Source: CAZBBC01 sp964489835
Lineage (GTDB): Bacteria; Calditrichota; Calditrichia; JAJRVZ01
Assembly (NCBI GenBank): GCA_964489835.1
Contig: CAZBBC010000011.1
Location: 9,074 to 73,073, forward strand
Reading direction: 5' to 3'
Length of the DNA: 64,000 nt
The position numbers and the translations under genes were made by a program. Below are positions 34,716 to 44,700 of this stretch, in pieces (positions within the stretch are counted from its first letter, which is position 1; each line of letters begins with the position of its first letter). Under the pieces are notes generated by a model that saw only the letters and a program-made list of their open reading frames with translations, ran no database searches and was not told the origin of the DNA.

Positions 34716-37016
34716 ATGAGAAAATTCAGTCTGGTTTATGCGCTATTAATAATGGGTTTTACGGCCATTATTTCCCAGGTAATACTGATTCGCGAATTGA
34801 TAGTCACCTTTTCCGGTAATGAACTCTCTATTGGAATTTTTTTTGCCAATTGGCTGGTTCTTGAAGCTGCAGGTAGTTTTCTCGCCGGTCGACTCGCTAT
34901 GAGGTTTAAATCTGGGTTTACCCCATATATAACCATTCAGCTAATCATTGCCCTGGTCTTACCGATCCTTGTCTATCTTGCGCGAATTGGAAAAATCTAT
35001 TTGGATACAGTCCCGGGTGAAGGGATCAGCATCTCTACTATTTTTTATCTTTCATTTATATTGCTTACACCCATTGGTCTTTTAAACGGTGCACAATTCA
35101 GCTTTGGCAGCCATCTGCTCTCGGGATGGACAGATAAAAGTGCGACAACGATTGGAAAAGTATATATCTATGAATCGATAGGAAGTATTTTTGGTGGACT
35201 TGCCGCAACCTATATCTGTTTGCAGTACCTTAACACCATTCAATCAGCATTCATACTTTCTCTTCTAAATATTCTGTCAGCAATCTGTCTGTTATTTTTC
35301 TCATCTACGCAGTTAGATAAGGTTGATAAGCTAAAATCTTCTCTGTTGAAAACCATTTCTACCCTTTTATTTTTTATCCTGGCAATATTGATCCTTTCGG
35401 GCAGTGATAGACGTATACACAATCAATCCATTGACAGGCAATGGCCCGGTTATAAAATTATTTCTTATAAAAATTCCATATTCGGAAACGTGGTATTGAT
35501 AGAGCGTGCCAAACAGTTAGATCTTCTTTCCAATGGGATTCCAATTTTATCTCTGCCCACACCGGACATCGCTTCTATCGAAGATATGGTGCATTTCCCC
35601 CTTTTATTCCATCCAAATCCACAGAATATATTTTTACTTGGTGGGGGTATGGGGGGCGTTATCAATGAAATTCTAAAACATCCGGTTCGCTCGGTGGACT
35701 ACGCGGAACTGGATCCACTTCTGATTAAAACGGTGCAGGATTTTGCTCCGGATTCACTACTATCCGAACTAAAATCTGAAAAAGTCCATTTGCATTATAT
35801 TGACGGCAGATATTATCTGAGAAACACCCATAAAAAATATGACGTCATTATTATCAATCTACCGGATCCTTCCACACTGGAACTCAACCGTTATTACACC
35901 GATGATTTTTTTAAAACCTGTGCCGGGCATTTGTCGACACAGGGTATTCTGATTTTCCAGATGCCATCGAGCGCCGCTTACATGAATGAACCCTTAAGAC
36001 GGTTGAATGCCTGTTTATTGAATACTGTTTCTGCTATATTTGCCTCCCATCATGTTATTCCTTTTGAGAAAAATCTGGTTTTGGCCTCCGGTGACATACA
36101 GGTATTGAAGATAGATCCTGATCTTCTGACAAAACGTTTACATCAGCGTCACATAAAAACACGCTTGTTTTCTGAACCATATATTATCTATAAATTGGAT
36201 GCTCATCGTACCCAGTGGTATCACGAACAATTGGAACAGACAGAACCGGTGAGCATCAATTCTGATATGAAGCCATCTGCTCTTTATTATGATATGTTAT
36301 ACTGGAACTCCCTTCTTTCTCCCGTATTTACAGATTTCTACCATTGGTTTGAAGATATTTCCGTCGGATCCTATCTGTTGATGATCGCTCTGGCTTTTTT
36401 AATTATTTTCATAGCGCAACATACTCACCGACCTCACATAAAAGTATATATTCTCTCTTCAGTTTTTACCACAGGATTTTCAGGCATGGCTCTGACGATC
36501 ATCATTATATTATTTTTCCAGACTTTTTATGGATATGTATACCAGTGGATTGGGCTGATTATCAGCGCTTTTATGGTCGGCTTAGCGGGTGGGAGTATTT
36601 GGTCTAACCGCTGGAAGCCTGATTTAAAAAAACTTTCTTCTTTATTTCTTCAATTGGAGTACTTTTTTGTGATATATTTTGGTCTTCTGACCATATATTT
36701 CTTTTTCTTAGACAGCAGGCAAATCCCGAATTTTTTTCAATCGATACCTCCATTTATTGTACTCCTGATCACATTATTTTGTGGAACCTTCGTTGGGATC
36801 CAATTCCCTCTCGCCAATAAATTGTATCTGGATGATCCTCATAAATTAACAAAAACTGCAGGAATTATTTATGCTGTAGATCTGATGGGTGCCTGGGCTG
36901 CCGGGATGATCGTCACCCTCATCCTGATCCCGATCATCGGAATCTTTAAAACCTGTGTGTTGCTGTTATTCATTAAAATAGGCAGTACATTGGTTTTCCA
37001 ATTGGCCAAAAAATGA
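34716..37016 (+). CDS. Membrane-embedded spermidine-synthase-like protein (fused)
   Basis: A 766-residue protein in three parts. Residues 1-230 hold about six or seven transmembrane helices (starting SLVYALLIMGFTAIISQVILIRELIVTF), residues 240-530 a spermidine-synthase-like Rossmann domain (IFLLGGGMGGVINEILKHPV, SVDYAELDPLLIKTVQ, VIIINLPDPSTLELNRYYT), and residues 550-766 again about six helices. Such fused proteins are widespread but uncharacterised; the aminopropyltransferase activity is unproven. The segment that binds the polyamine acceptor should be checked before assigning activity. It is 12 bases from the zinc-ribbon gene. Confidence 0.85.
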   Translation: MRKFSLVYALLIMGFTAIISQVILIRELIVTFSGNELSIGIFFANWLVLEAAGSFLAGRLAMRFKSGFTPYITIQLIIALVLPILVYLARIGKIYLDTVPGEGISISTIFYLSFILLTPIGLLNGAQFSFGSHLLSGWTDKSATTIGKVYIYESIGSIFGGLAATYICLQYLNTIQSAFILSLLNILSAICLLFFSSTQLDKVDKLKSSLLKTISTLLFFILAILILSGSDRRIHNQSIDRQWPGYKIISYKNSIFGNVVLIERAKQLDLLSNGIPILSLPTPDIASIEDMVHFPLLFHPNPQNIFLLGGGMGGVINEILKHPVRSVDYAELDPLLIKTVQDFAPDSLLSELKSEKVHLHYIDGRYYLRNTHKKYDVIIINLPDPSTLELNRYYTDDFFKTCAGHLSTQGILIFQMPSSAAYMNEPLRRLNACLLNTVSAIFASHHVIPFEKNLVLASGDIQVLKIDPDLLTKRLHQRHIKTRLFSEPYIIYKLDAHRTQWYHEQLEQTEPVSINSDMKPSALYYDMLYWNSLLSPVFTDFYHWFEDISVGSYLLMIALAFLIIFIAQHTHRPHIKVYILSSVFTTGFSGMALTIIIILFFQTFYGYVYQWIGLIISAFMVGLAGGSIWSNRWKPDLKKLSSLFLQLEYFFVIYFGLLTIYFFFLDSRQIPNFFQSIPPFIVLLITLFCGTFVGIQFPLANKLYLDDPHKLTKTAGIIYAVDLMGAWAAGMIVTLILIPIIGIFKTCVLLLFIKIGSTLVFQLAKK

Positions 37017-37052
37017 AACAAATCAGTGGATGGCCTGGCATAGTTTAAAAAG

Positions 37053-37190
37053 ATGCTAGTAGCGGCCTTTGTGAGGGATATGCGGCATCCGGATTTGGTG
37101 TGGCTAATATTTACATTGCTTGCATTCGGTACTGCAATATTAATATATTTGTATAATACACGCGTCATTAAACGAGTCACCGCCCAATAA
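37053..37190 (+). CDS. Possible 45-residue single-helix membrane peptide
   Basis: An ATG at 37053 opens 45 codons ending TAA at 37188-37190. The product has a charged N-terminus (FVRDMRHPD), one strong hydrophobic helix (LVWLIFTLLAFGTAILIYLY) and a basic C-terminus (NTRVIKRVTAQ), a classic small inner-membrane topology. It fills most of the 206-base space between the spermidine-synthase-like gene and the TIGR03546-like gene on the same strand. No good Shine-Dalgarno is visible, so it remains a candidate. Confidence 0.5.
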   Translation: MLVAAFVRDMRHPDLVWLIFTLLAFGTAILIYLYNTRVIKRVTAQ

Positions 37191-37222
37191 TTGCTTGATA
37201 CAAACAAAAAGAGGAACCGTCT

Positions 37223-37747
37223 ATGTTTGGTCTTGATATCCTGGTAAAGATATTTAAAATTCTTCGTTCTGATGCCTCGCCAACTCAGATCTCTGCCGGT
37301 TTTATCATCGGAATGATCATCGGTCTCACCCCTTTCTGGACACTCCATAATCTTATCTTAATCGTATTAGTAATTATTTTGAGTGTTAATATCGGTTCGG
37401 TACTCCTCAGTTTTATCATTTTCAGTGCTATTGGATATTTATTCGATCCGCTCTTCCATCATCTGGGATATTTTCTGCTGGTCGAAATAGAGACATTAAA
37501 AGGGCTCTGGACAACCTTATATAATTTACCGGTGATTGCACTGAGCAGATACAATAATACAGTTGTCATGGGGAGTCTGATTGTGGCCCTTATATTAACC
37601 CTACCTTTATTTTTCCTCGTTAAAAGGGGTGTGATTTATTATCGTGCAAACATCGATACAAAGATGCAAAAATGGAAAATTGTAAAGGTTATTAAGGGAT
37701 CAAAGATTTATAATCTTTATGAAAAAATCAGAAATTTAGGAGACTAG
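37223..37747 (+). CDS. TIGR03546-like membrane protein
   Basis: A 174-residue protein with three or four hydrophobic segments; the N-terminal part SAGFIIGMIIGLTPFWTLHN and LFDPLFHHLGYFLL recall the DUF2062/TIGR03546 pattern of Gram-negative bacteria. Function is unknown. GAGGAA precedes the ATG. It is followed 3 bases later by the TIGR03545-like gene, and these two families are known to occur as a two-gene pair, which supports both calls. Confidence 0.72.
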   Translation: MFGLDILVKIFKILRSDASPTQISAGFIIGMIIGLTPFWTLHNLILIVLVIILSVNIGSVLLSFIIFSAIGYLFDPLFHHLGYFLLVEIETLKGLWTTLYNLPVIALSRYNNTVVMGSLIVALILTLPLFFLVKRGVIYYRANIDTKMQKWKIVKVIKGSKIYNLYEKIRNLGD

Positions 37748-37750
37748 ACC

Positions 37751-39580
37751 GTGCGTTGGAAAGGTATTATTTTAATAGGAATACTTGTCGTTTTATTTGT
37801 AATCGTCAGTATTTTATTTTCTGACAGACTGGTAGAAAATGAGCTGGAATTATTCGGTACGGATCTGAATGGTGCCATGGTGGATATTGATAACCTGGAA
37901 TTTTCAATTACTCAGTTATTTATACGCTGGGACCGGATACAAATCACCGATCCGAAGCAGACCATGAAAAACAAGCTGGAAACGGGAAAATGTGAGTTCG
38001 ATCTTGAATTCCTGCCATTGCTATCTAAAAAGATCATTATTGAGTCATTTTCCATTACCGATGTCCGGACAAATACCGATCGGGAAGAAGATGGAAAGAT
38101 CGAGAAAAAGGCCGGTGATGGCAAACGTGGGTTTATCATGAATACGATCGATTATTTGGAAAAAGAAGTCTCATCAACTGTCCGTCCACAATTTTCAGCA
38201 TTAACAAAGAAAACCAATGTCGACAGTATTCTGAAAATATTAGACATACAATCAATCCAAAAAATCACCGATCTTCAGAATGAAATGAATGTCAGCTATT
38301 CGGACTGGGAGAACAAACTCACCGGTTTGGACATGAAAAGTGAATTAAAACAGATTGAATCTCAAATACAATCCCTAGATGTAAAAAAATTAAAAACAGC
38401 AGATGAAATTTTAGGAGGATTAAAAAAAGTAGATAATATTAATACGACTATTAAGTCAAATTCTAATAGACTGACCGAGACCAAAAATAATCTCTTGGGT
38501 GATTTAAATAGTCTAAAAACCAAAACCGGTCAGGTTGACGATTGGGTAAAAAATGATTATGCACACGCTCTTTCACTGGCGAAGATTCCTGAGATAAATG
38601 CGGAAAACATAGGAAAACTCTTATTTGGCCAAAGCGTGGTCAATCAATTCAACACTTATCTTGGCTATATCGCCATGGCCCGTAAATATGCAGGCAGTTT
38701 AGATTCAGATAAACCAGAAAAAAAATCACCTCCTCGGCTGAAGGGTCAGGATATTTATTTTTACAATAAATACGCCCGGCCTGATTTCTGGATACAAAAA
38801 GCAAATTTTTCCGGTCAAACAGAAAGCAAAATATCCTGGGAGGGTATAATACAAAACATTGTTACCGATCAACGGCTGATTAACAGCCCGACTGAAATTG
38901 CCATTAAGGGAGCAAACAGTGGCGGGATAACACTGAAACTGAACGGATTTCTCAATTACCTTAAGGATAAACCGGAAGAATCATTTAATCTTGTTTATAG
39001 CGGATTCTCTCTGGCCAATTTTAAATTATCAGAATCAAATTTATTACCCAATGAGATCGAGAAGGGTATTGGTTCGTTACAAACACGTCTTGATCTATCC
39101 GGAGAGAAGATCAATGGCCGGATTTCTTTCGTTGGTAATAAACTGCAATTCGGTAAATCTGTCCAAAACGAAAAGCAGAACAAATTTGAAGAAATTATCC
39201 AGTCGATAATAAATAATATTTCGACGATCGATTTTATAGCAAAGATAGAGGGGGAAGCGGATAATTTACGTTTTTCCGTTAATTCAAATATAGATGATAT
39301 TCTCGTAAAAAAGATGGGAGCGATCGTCGGTGAGGAAGTAAATAAAGCGAAACAAGAGATAAAAAACAAGATCGATAACGAAATTGGTACACATAAGGCG
39401 AAACTGGATAATTTGGTCGAAGAAAAGGAGAATCAACTCAAAGATGAAATAAACAAATATGAGAAAATGATTGAGGACCAAAAGCAGCAGGTGGAAGCGA
39501 AGAAAAAAGATATTGAGGAAAAATACGCAAAAGAAAAATCCGGTATTGAGAAAAAAGTGAAAGATATGATAAAATTTTAG
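37751..39580 (+). CDS. TIGR03545-like AsmA-type envelope protein
   Basis: A 609-residue protein with an N-terminal anchor helix (GIILIGILVVLFVIVSILF) and a large periplasmic part. The first region (to about residue 110) resembles the start of AsmA-like proteins (LFGTDLNGAMVDIDNLEFSI, SKKIIIESFSITDVR). A long middle region is helical, and the last 100 residues are a charged coiled coil. The start is GTG at 37751, three bases after the preceding stop. AsmA-like proteins move lipids or tune the outer membrane, but a specific function for this family is unknown. It converges on the outer-membrane barrel gene with 15 bases between stops. Confidence 0.72.
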   Translation: MRWKGIILIGILVVLFVIVSILFSDRLVENELELFGTDLNGAMVDIDNLEFSITQLFIRWDRIQITDPKQTMKNKLETGKCEFDLEFLPLLSKKIIIESFSITDVRTNTDREEDGKIEKKAGDGKRGFIMNTIDYLEKEVSSTVRPQFSALTKKTNVDSILKILDIQSIQKITDLQNEMNVSYSDWENKLTGLDMKSELKQIESQIQSLDVKKLKTADEILGGLKKVDNINTTIKSNSNRLTETKNNLLGDLNSLKTKTGQVDDWVKNDYAHALSLAKIPEINAENIGKLLFGQSVVNQFNTYLGYIAMARKYAGSLDSDKPEKKSPPRLKGQDIYFYNKYARPDFWIQKANFSGQTESKISWEGIIQNIVTDQRLINSPTEIAIKGANSGGITLKLNGFLNYLKDKPEESFNLVYSGFSLANFKLSESNLLPNEIEKGIGSLQTRLDLSGEKINGRISFVGNKLQFGKSVQNEKQNKFEEIIQSIINNISTIDFIAKIEGEADNLRFSVNSNIDDILVKKMGAIVGEEVNKAKQEIKNKIDNEIGTHKAKLDNLVEEKENQLKDEINKYEKMIEDQKQQVEAKKKDIEEKYAKEKSGIEKKVKDMIKF

Positions 39581-39595
39581 TTATCATTGAATGAT

Positions 39596-41575
39596 TTAAT
39601 CCCATAACAACCAGTTGACACCCAATCGAAATCGACGAAAAAATTCCTTATAACCGCTTACAAATTGATACTCTTCAGACAGGGCATTATCCATTTCGAA
39701 AAATATACGGGCAGTTTGCACCGTGGCTACAATCTTCCAGTTAAGAGCATAGAACGCATCGGTCTGGCCGGGGCCTGTATAAAACCGGTCAAGACGGGGC
39801 TGGTAATTTATATCCTGGTGTCTATCGTAGTAATAAACCGTTCCGTAGGCATCCAGGATCAAAGCACCCGATAGTAAATCATCATGAAAATGAGCCTGTC
39901 CCCAGATACTTGTTTTTGGTGTCAGATGCATATCTGCCATGGTATACTGACCACCAAGCGCAAAATCAAATTTCCAGATATTAACCGATCCTTCCAGCCC
40001 AAAAAATATAAAATCGCGTGTTCTACTATTTTGAAAGATGGAATCCGACCACACAATTTCTTTTTCAATGCGATGATATCCCCCATCCAGTTGAAGGTGC
40101 CAGCGGTTCAATTTATAAACACGGTATTGACCATGAAAAGTCAAATATCGCTCCGGTTCCAGATTTTTATTGCCATATAATGAATCAAAATCAAAAAATC
40201 GCTCCGTTGCGTTCGGAAAGCGATGACCATAGGTAGCATTTAAGGATACCTGCTGATCGGAGGCGATATGATATTCCATACCCAGCGATGGAATAATGTC
40301 AGGATCAAAATCTTTCATATATAGCAATTGTGCTTTCGCCACTAGCTTCATTCGGTCACTGAAAGGTATTTGCATTTTCGCATAGGTGTTAAAGGATGGT
40401 ATAGAAGGCTGATCTTTAAAAGGATCCCCGAATATCTGAGGTAACAATATGCCAGCGCCTAGTAAAAGTTCCCCTGATCCCAGAAAAAAATTATAATTAC
40501 CATCAATACCATAACGTTTACTTTTGGTTTCAAAGGTATAAGTCGACAAAAAATCACTAAACTTGCGTGCATACCAGGTATGATAGATCAGCAGATGCAA
40601 TCGTTGCCCGGTACTATCATCTGGGAGCCAGGTGATATCCAGAAAATAATCATCCCGATGTTCATCATTTTTAGGGGAGACGATTTCCTGGCGCTCATCA
40701 AAAGAAGTCAGTCCCACTTTTGATCGGTCCAGGAATAATTGACCTCTGATATAAAGAGCCGGACTGTATTGCCAGGTGAATTCGGCCCTGTAATTTTCTG
40801 CATCGAGACCGGAGAAAGCGATGGCACCATCATATAATTTACGTAAACCGCCTAACTGAAAAGAAAAGGTACTGGAAATGGGTAATTGAAAACTTATATC
40901 CACATCGCTATATCCGTAACTACCTTGTTTATAAACGATCTTTGTCCAGGGTCTTCGGAAATGTATACTGGGTGATGTGATACTAATTTGCGCGCCCGTT
41001 CCCAGACCAAACCCGCGGAGGTTTCCGGCAGCGATATCTGTTTCGGCAAATTGAATAAAATTAAGCGGAATAAATTGGCTATTATACTGGCCCTGCAGTT
41101 GATCATTCATAAGAATACCACCATAAAAAAAAGGTGTTTGGTGGGGATATGTGTTAATCATGGAGATATAAGCCGGGCGACCGCTCTCTTTCAGGTCAAA
41201 ATCAAACCACAGTGGTTGATTTCTGAATATATCACTCATGTCGGTATAGATGAGTTTTATTTCATCCGCAAGACGAAATATTTCATAACGACTGCTATCA
41301 TTTTTTGAAGATAACCGGTTTTCCAAATCATACCAGTACAAGCGGGAAGTAATCGGTGCTATTTTTAATGTATCCTCTTCCTCTTTTTTTAACTCCGCTT
41401 GTTTTACACGGGAGGTATCCGATAGGGAGGATGCTTTTTCCCCTTTCTGATCATCTTCCATTCGCACATCCCCTTCTCCCGATAGGGGCTTTTTATCATC
41501 CGACACAACCTGCCCGGATACTACTGCGGTGAAACAAATAATCCCTGTTAGAATTAGGGTTAGATATTTATTCAT
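39596..41575 (-). CDS. Outer-membrane beta-barrel protein (TonB-receptor-like)
   Basis: A 659-residue exported protein with a signal peptide (YLTLILTGIICFTAVVSG). An acidic, low-complexity spacer (residues 25-80) precedes a plug-like region (RPAYISMINTYPHQTPFFYG, GILMNDQLQGQYNS, IPLNFIQFAE), and then many alternating amphipathic strands to a C-terminal aromatic strand (FRRFRLGVNWLLWD), which is the typical outer-membrane insertion signal. No carboxypeptidase-like or clear TonB-box motif is seen. It lies below two RND pumps on the same strand and may be their co-regulated partner, although it is not a TolC-type channel. Confidence 0.78.
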   Translation of the reverse strand: MNKYLTLILTGIICFTAVVSGQVVSDDKKPLSGEGDVRMEDDQKGEKASSLSDTSRVKQAELKKEEEDTLKIAPITSRLYWYDLENRLSSKNDSSRYEIFRLADEIKLIYTDMSDIFRNQPLWFDFDLKESGRPAYISMINTYPHQTPFFYGGILMNDQLQGQYNSQFIPLNFIQFAETDIAAGNLRGFGLGTGAQISITSPSIHFRRPWTKIVYKQGSYGYSDVDISFQLPISSTFSFQLGGLRKLYDGAIAFSGLDAENYRAEFTWQYSPALYIRGQLFLDRSKVGLTSFDERQEIVSPKNDEHRDDYFLDITWLPDDSTGQRLHLLIYHTWYARKFSDFLSTYTFETKSKRYGIDGNYNFFLGSGELLLGAGILLPQIFGDPFKDQPSIPSFNTYAKMQIPFSDRMKLVAKAQLLYMKDFDPDIIPSLGMEYHIASDQQVSLNATYGHRFPNATERFFDFDSLYGNKNLEPERYLTFHGQYRVYKLNRWHLQLDGGYHRIEKEIVWSDSIFQNSRTRDFIFFGLEGSVNIWKFDFALGGQYTMADMHLTPKTSIWGQAHFHDDLLSGALILDAYGTVYYYDRHQDINYQPRLDRFYTGPGQTDAFYALNWKIVATVQTARIFFEMDNALSEEYQFVSGYKEFFRRFRLGVNWLLWD

Positions 41576-41619
41576 ATGCTTTTTTCTTTTCCTACTTCTG
41601 AAATCCTGGAAGAATTCAT

Positions 41620-41634
41620 CCCGATTTTATCGGG
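41620..41634. repeat. Short hairpin with a 3-base loop
   Basis: CCCGAT and ATCGGG flank a TTT loop. It lies between the RND gene at 41728 and the barrel gene, in the same style as the hairpins at 7572 and 63712. No T-run follows on the minus strand, so terminator function is doubtful. Confidence 0.5.
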
Positions 41635-41651
41635 ACCATCCCAGCGATTGC

Positions 41652-41725
41652 CTTATACTCTTATACCCTTTATACCCTTATACCTTATACCTTATACCAT
41701 TGTACCATTGTACCCTTATACCTTA
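41652..41725. repeat. Low-complexity tandem array of TTATACC-like units
   Basis: About nine imperfect 7-10-base units of the form TTATACC(C/T) or TGTACCAT are packed end to end immediately after the RND stop codon. On the minus strand this is read as GGTATAAGG-like units within the RND-to-barrel spacer. Arrays of this kind change length easily and the assembly here could be imprecise. Confidence 0.75.
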
Positions 41726-41727
41726 AG

Positions 41728-44700
41728 CTAATCAGTTACCACCGGTGTCTGTTTTTTCAGGAACATCGCGGTGACTTTCATAAAATAGATACGCAGATCA
41801 TCAAATATCACATACGCCCAGGGCACAGCGATTAATGAGAGTATGGTCGAGGTTAATAAACCGCCAATAATTGTACGCCCCATCGGTGCATAGGGCATAC
41901 CGATCATTTGCGTGTTACCCACTGCCATCGGGATCAATCCCCCAATGGTAGTAAAAGCAGTCATCAGGATCGGACGGAAGCGCTGACGACCGGCTTCCAT
42001 AATAGCATCAAAACGGTTGTAACCCTCTTTTCGCAACCGATTGACAAGATCGATCAATACAATAGCATTATTGACCACAATACCTACCAATATTATGAAA
42101 CCAATCCGGCTCATCAGGTCGATCGGTGTGCCGGTGAGGTACATTAGCCAGAAAGCACCGAAAAAAGAGAATGGTATGGAAATAATGACTGATAAGGGAA
42201 GAACAAATGATTCAAAAAGAAATCCCATCAGCAGGAATACAAAAGTAATGGCCAGGATAATGGCAAATAGCTGGCTCTCATCACTTTCCATCATGCGACG
42301 ATACCGGTGACCTTTACTCCACGAATAACCGTAGGGCATTTCGAAACCATTCATCACCTGATCAACCTGAGCATAGACAGCACCCATCGTTTCTTCTGAC
42401 AAATTGGCTTTAACGCTCAAAAAGGTCTTACCATTCTCACGGTGAATGCCCCCGTATCCTTTATTTATTGTGAAATCGGCTACAGCATCCAGGGGAATCT
42501 CTCGTCCGTTTTCACTGAAAAAGGTTAAGTTTTTAAGCTGATACAGATTTCTCCTGTCATCTTCACGCAATTGAATCCGAACATCAATTTCTTTTTCTTC
42601 TGTCTGATATTTGGGTAAGGGAATGCCCCGTAAGGCATACTGTACCGTCCCTGTAATAACCTGAGGTGATATGCCATACTTTTGTGCCTGATCCCGCTTA
42701 ATATGCAGCCGGATCTCATCGCTTCCCTCTTCCCTGTCTGTTTCAAGGCTGACAATTTCTTCGATCGTACGCAAGCGTCGCTCGACTTCTTTTGACAATT
42801 CAGCCAGTTTTTCCGTATCATCACCATACAGCGATAATTCCAGCGATGCCTCATCACCACCTTCCCGGAACCAGGAGGTCCGGATTTCAACCCCTGGAAA
42901 TTGTGGCAAGCGTTTCTTCAGATCCTCCACGACCTCGCTATATTCCATAAAACTGCCTACTCGCAGTCCCAATGATTTGGTTACATTATTATATAATGCC
43001 TCATACCATTGTAATTTCTCCTCCGGATGCAGAAAGATACGCATATGTCCACGGTTGTGGCTGAAGCGACTGTTTATGGTGCGTAAGTTATATGCATCAC
43101 TTTTAGCTCGAATCGTATCTTCCACGATCCTGAACATCCGTTCTACATCTTCAATGGTGAGATTTTCCGGCAAGTCGAAAAATAAGCGGACATCATTTAT
43201 ATTTCCTTCAGATTCATCGGTAGACTGAACCTGTTCAGAAGCGTAAAACATGGATATCACAATTGAAATTAAAATGATTGATGATTCCAGGCGATGGGTT
43301 AAAGTCCAGCGTAGAACTTTTTGATAGAAGGCATTGGTTTTCCTAATCGCCAATGGTTCCTCCACTTTCCTTTTACTCACCACTTTTGTGGCAGCCAGGG
43401 GAATAAATACCATGGCGACAAATAAAGAGGCAATCAAAGAAATTATAACAGGGATTCCAATTCTGAGCATATAAAATCGAAAGCCGATTTGATCGTTCAT
43501 TAAAATCAACGGCAGGAAAACGACCACCGTCGTCATGGTCGCCATGGTAACGGCCAACCCGACTTCGCTTGAACCCCATAAGGCCGAATTTCTATTATCC
43601 TGCCCTTCAGTCCGTTTAGAATATATATTTTCCAAAACGACAATAGAGTTATCGACGACCATGCCCACAGAAACCATTAATCCCATCATGGTGATCAGAT
43701 TTAATGTCCAATCGATAAAATACATCGTCGTTAATGTGATCAGCAGGGATAAAGGAATGGCCAGACATAGGATAAGGGTCATCCGCAAGCGCCGCAGAAA
43801 AAAGTATAATACGGAAAAAGCAAAAATACCGCCCCACAGCGCGGCATTTTGCAAATTTTCGATCGATTCCTTTATGAAAGAGCCCTGATTGAAAAGGATC
43901 TCCACCCGGAATCCACTTAATTTTGGATCTTTCTTGATTGTATCTTCAAATAAATTGGTGACTTCATCACTCAGTGCAACCGTATTAGCCATCGATTCCT
44001 TAAAGATGCCCAGACTGACCGCTTTTTTTCCATCAATATACTGTCGCCAGCGTCTCTCCGGAACATCATACCGGACGTCGGCAATATCTTTTAATTTCAG
44101 GTTAGCTCCGCGGATAGGCAAATTTCTGATATCTTCCAGACTCTGAAATTTTCCCAAAGAGCGGACAAAGATCTTCTGTTCACCTTCATTGACATGACCC
44201 GATGAAATAGCAAAATTATCCCGGCGTAATCGTTGTATGATCTCATACAAATTTATCTTGTAGGAACGGACCTGATCCTGATTGATCATGATCAATATTT
44301 CCTTTTCTTCCGCCCCCCAAATTTCTACATTAGCGACGCCATCAATTTTTTCCAACCGTTTTTTAATATGTTGCTCAACCATATAATAAGGATCTTCATA
44401 ATCACCGACCTGGGTGAGGGCCACCCATAAAATCGGATCGTCGTCATCACTCCATTTACGCACATAGATCCGTTCAATATCATCAGGGATTTCCGATTTA
44501 ACCCGATCCATTCGGTCCCGCAGCATCGTGTATGCCACATCCATATCCGTATCCTGCACAAAACGAATGAAGGTCCAGCAACCATTACTGCTGCTGTTCG
44601 TATTAACCATATCCACACCGCTGATCGTCCGGATCTGCTCCTCAACCGGTTTAGCAATTTGTTCTTCAACCTCCCGGGGATTTGAATTGGGATAAGGTAC

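Noticed and set aside
41652..41725. Possible CRISPR-like array
   Set aside because: Units are 7-10 bases with no spacers; it is a simple tandem repeat.
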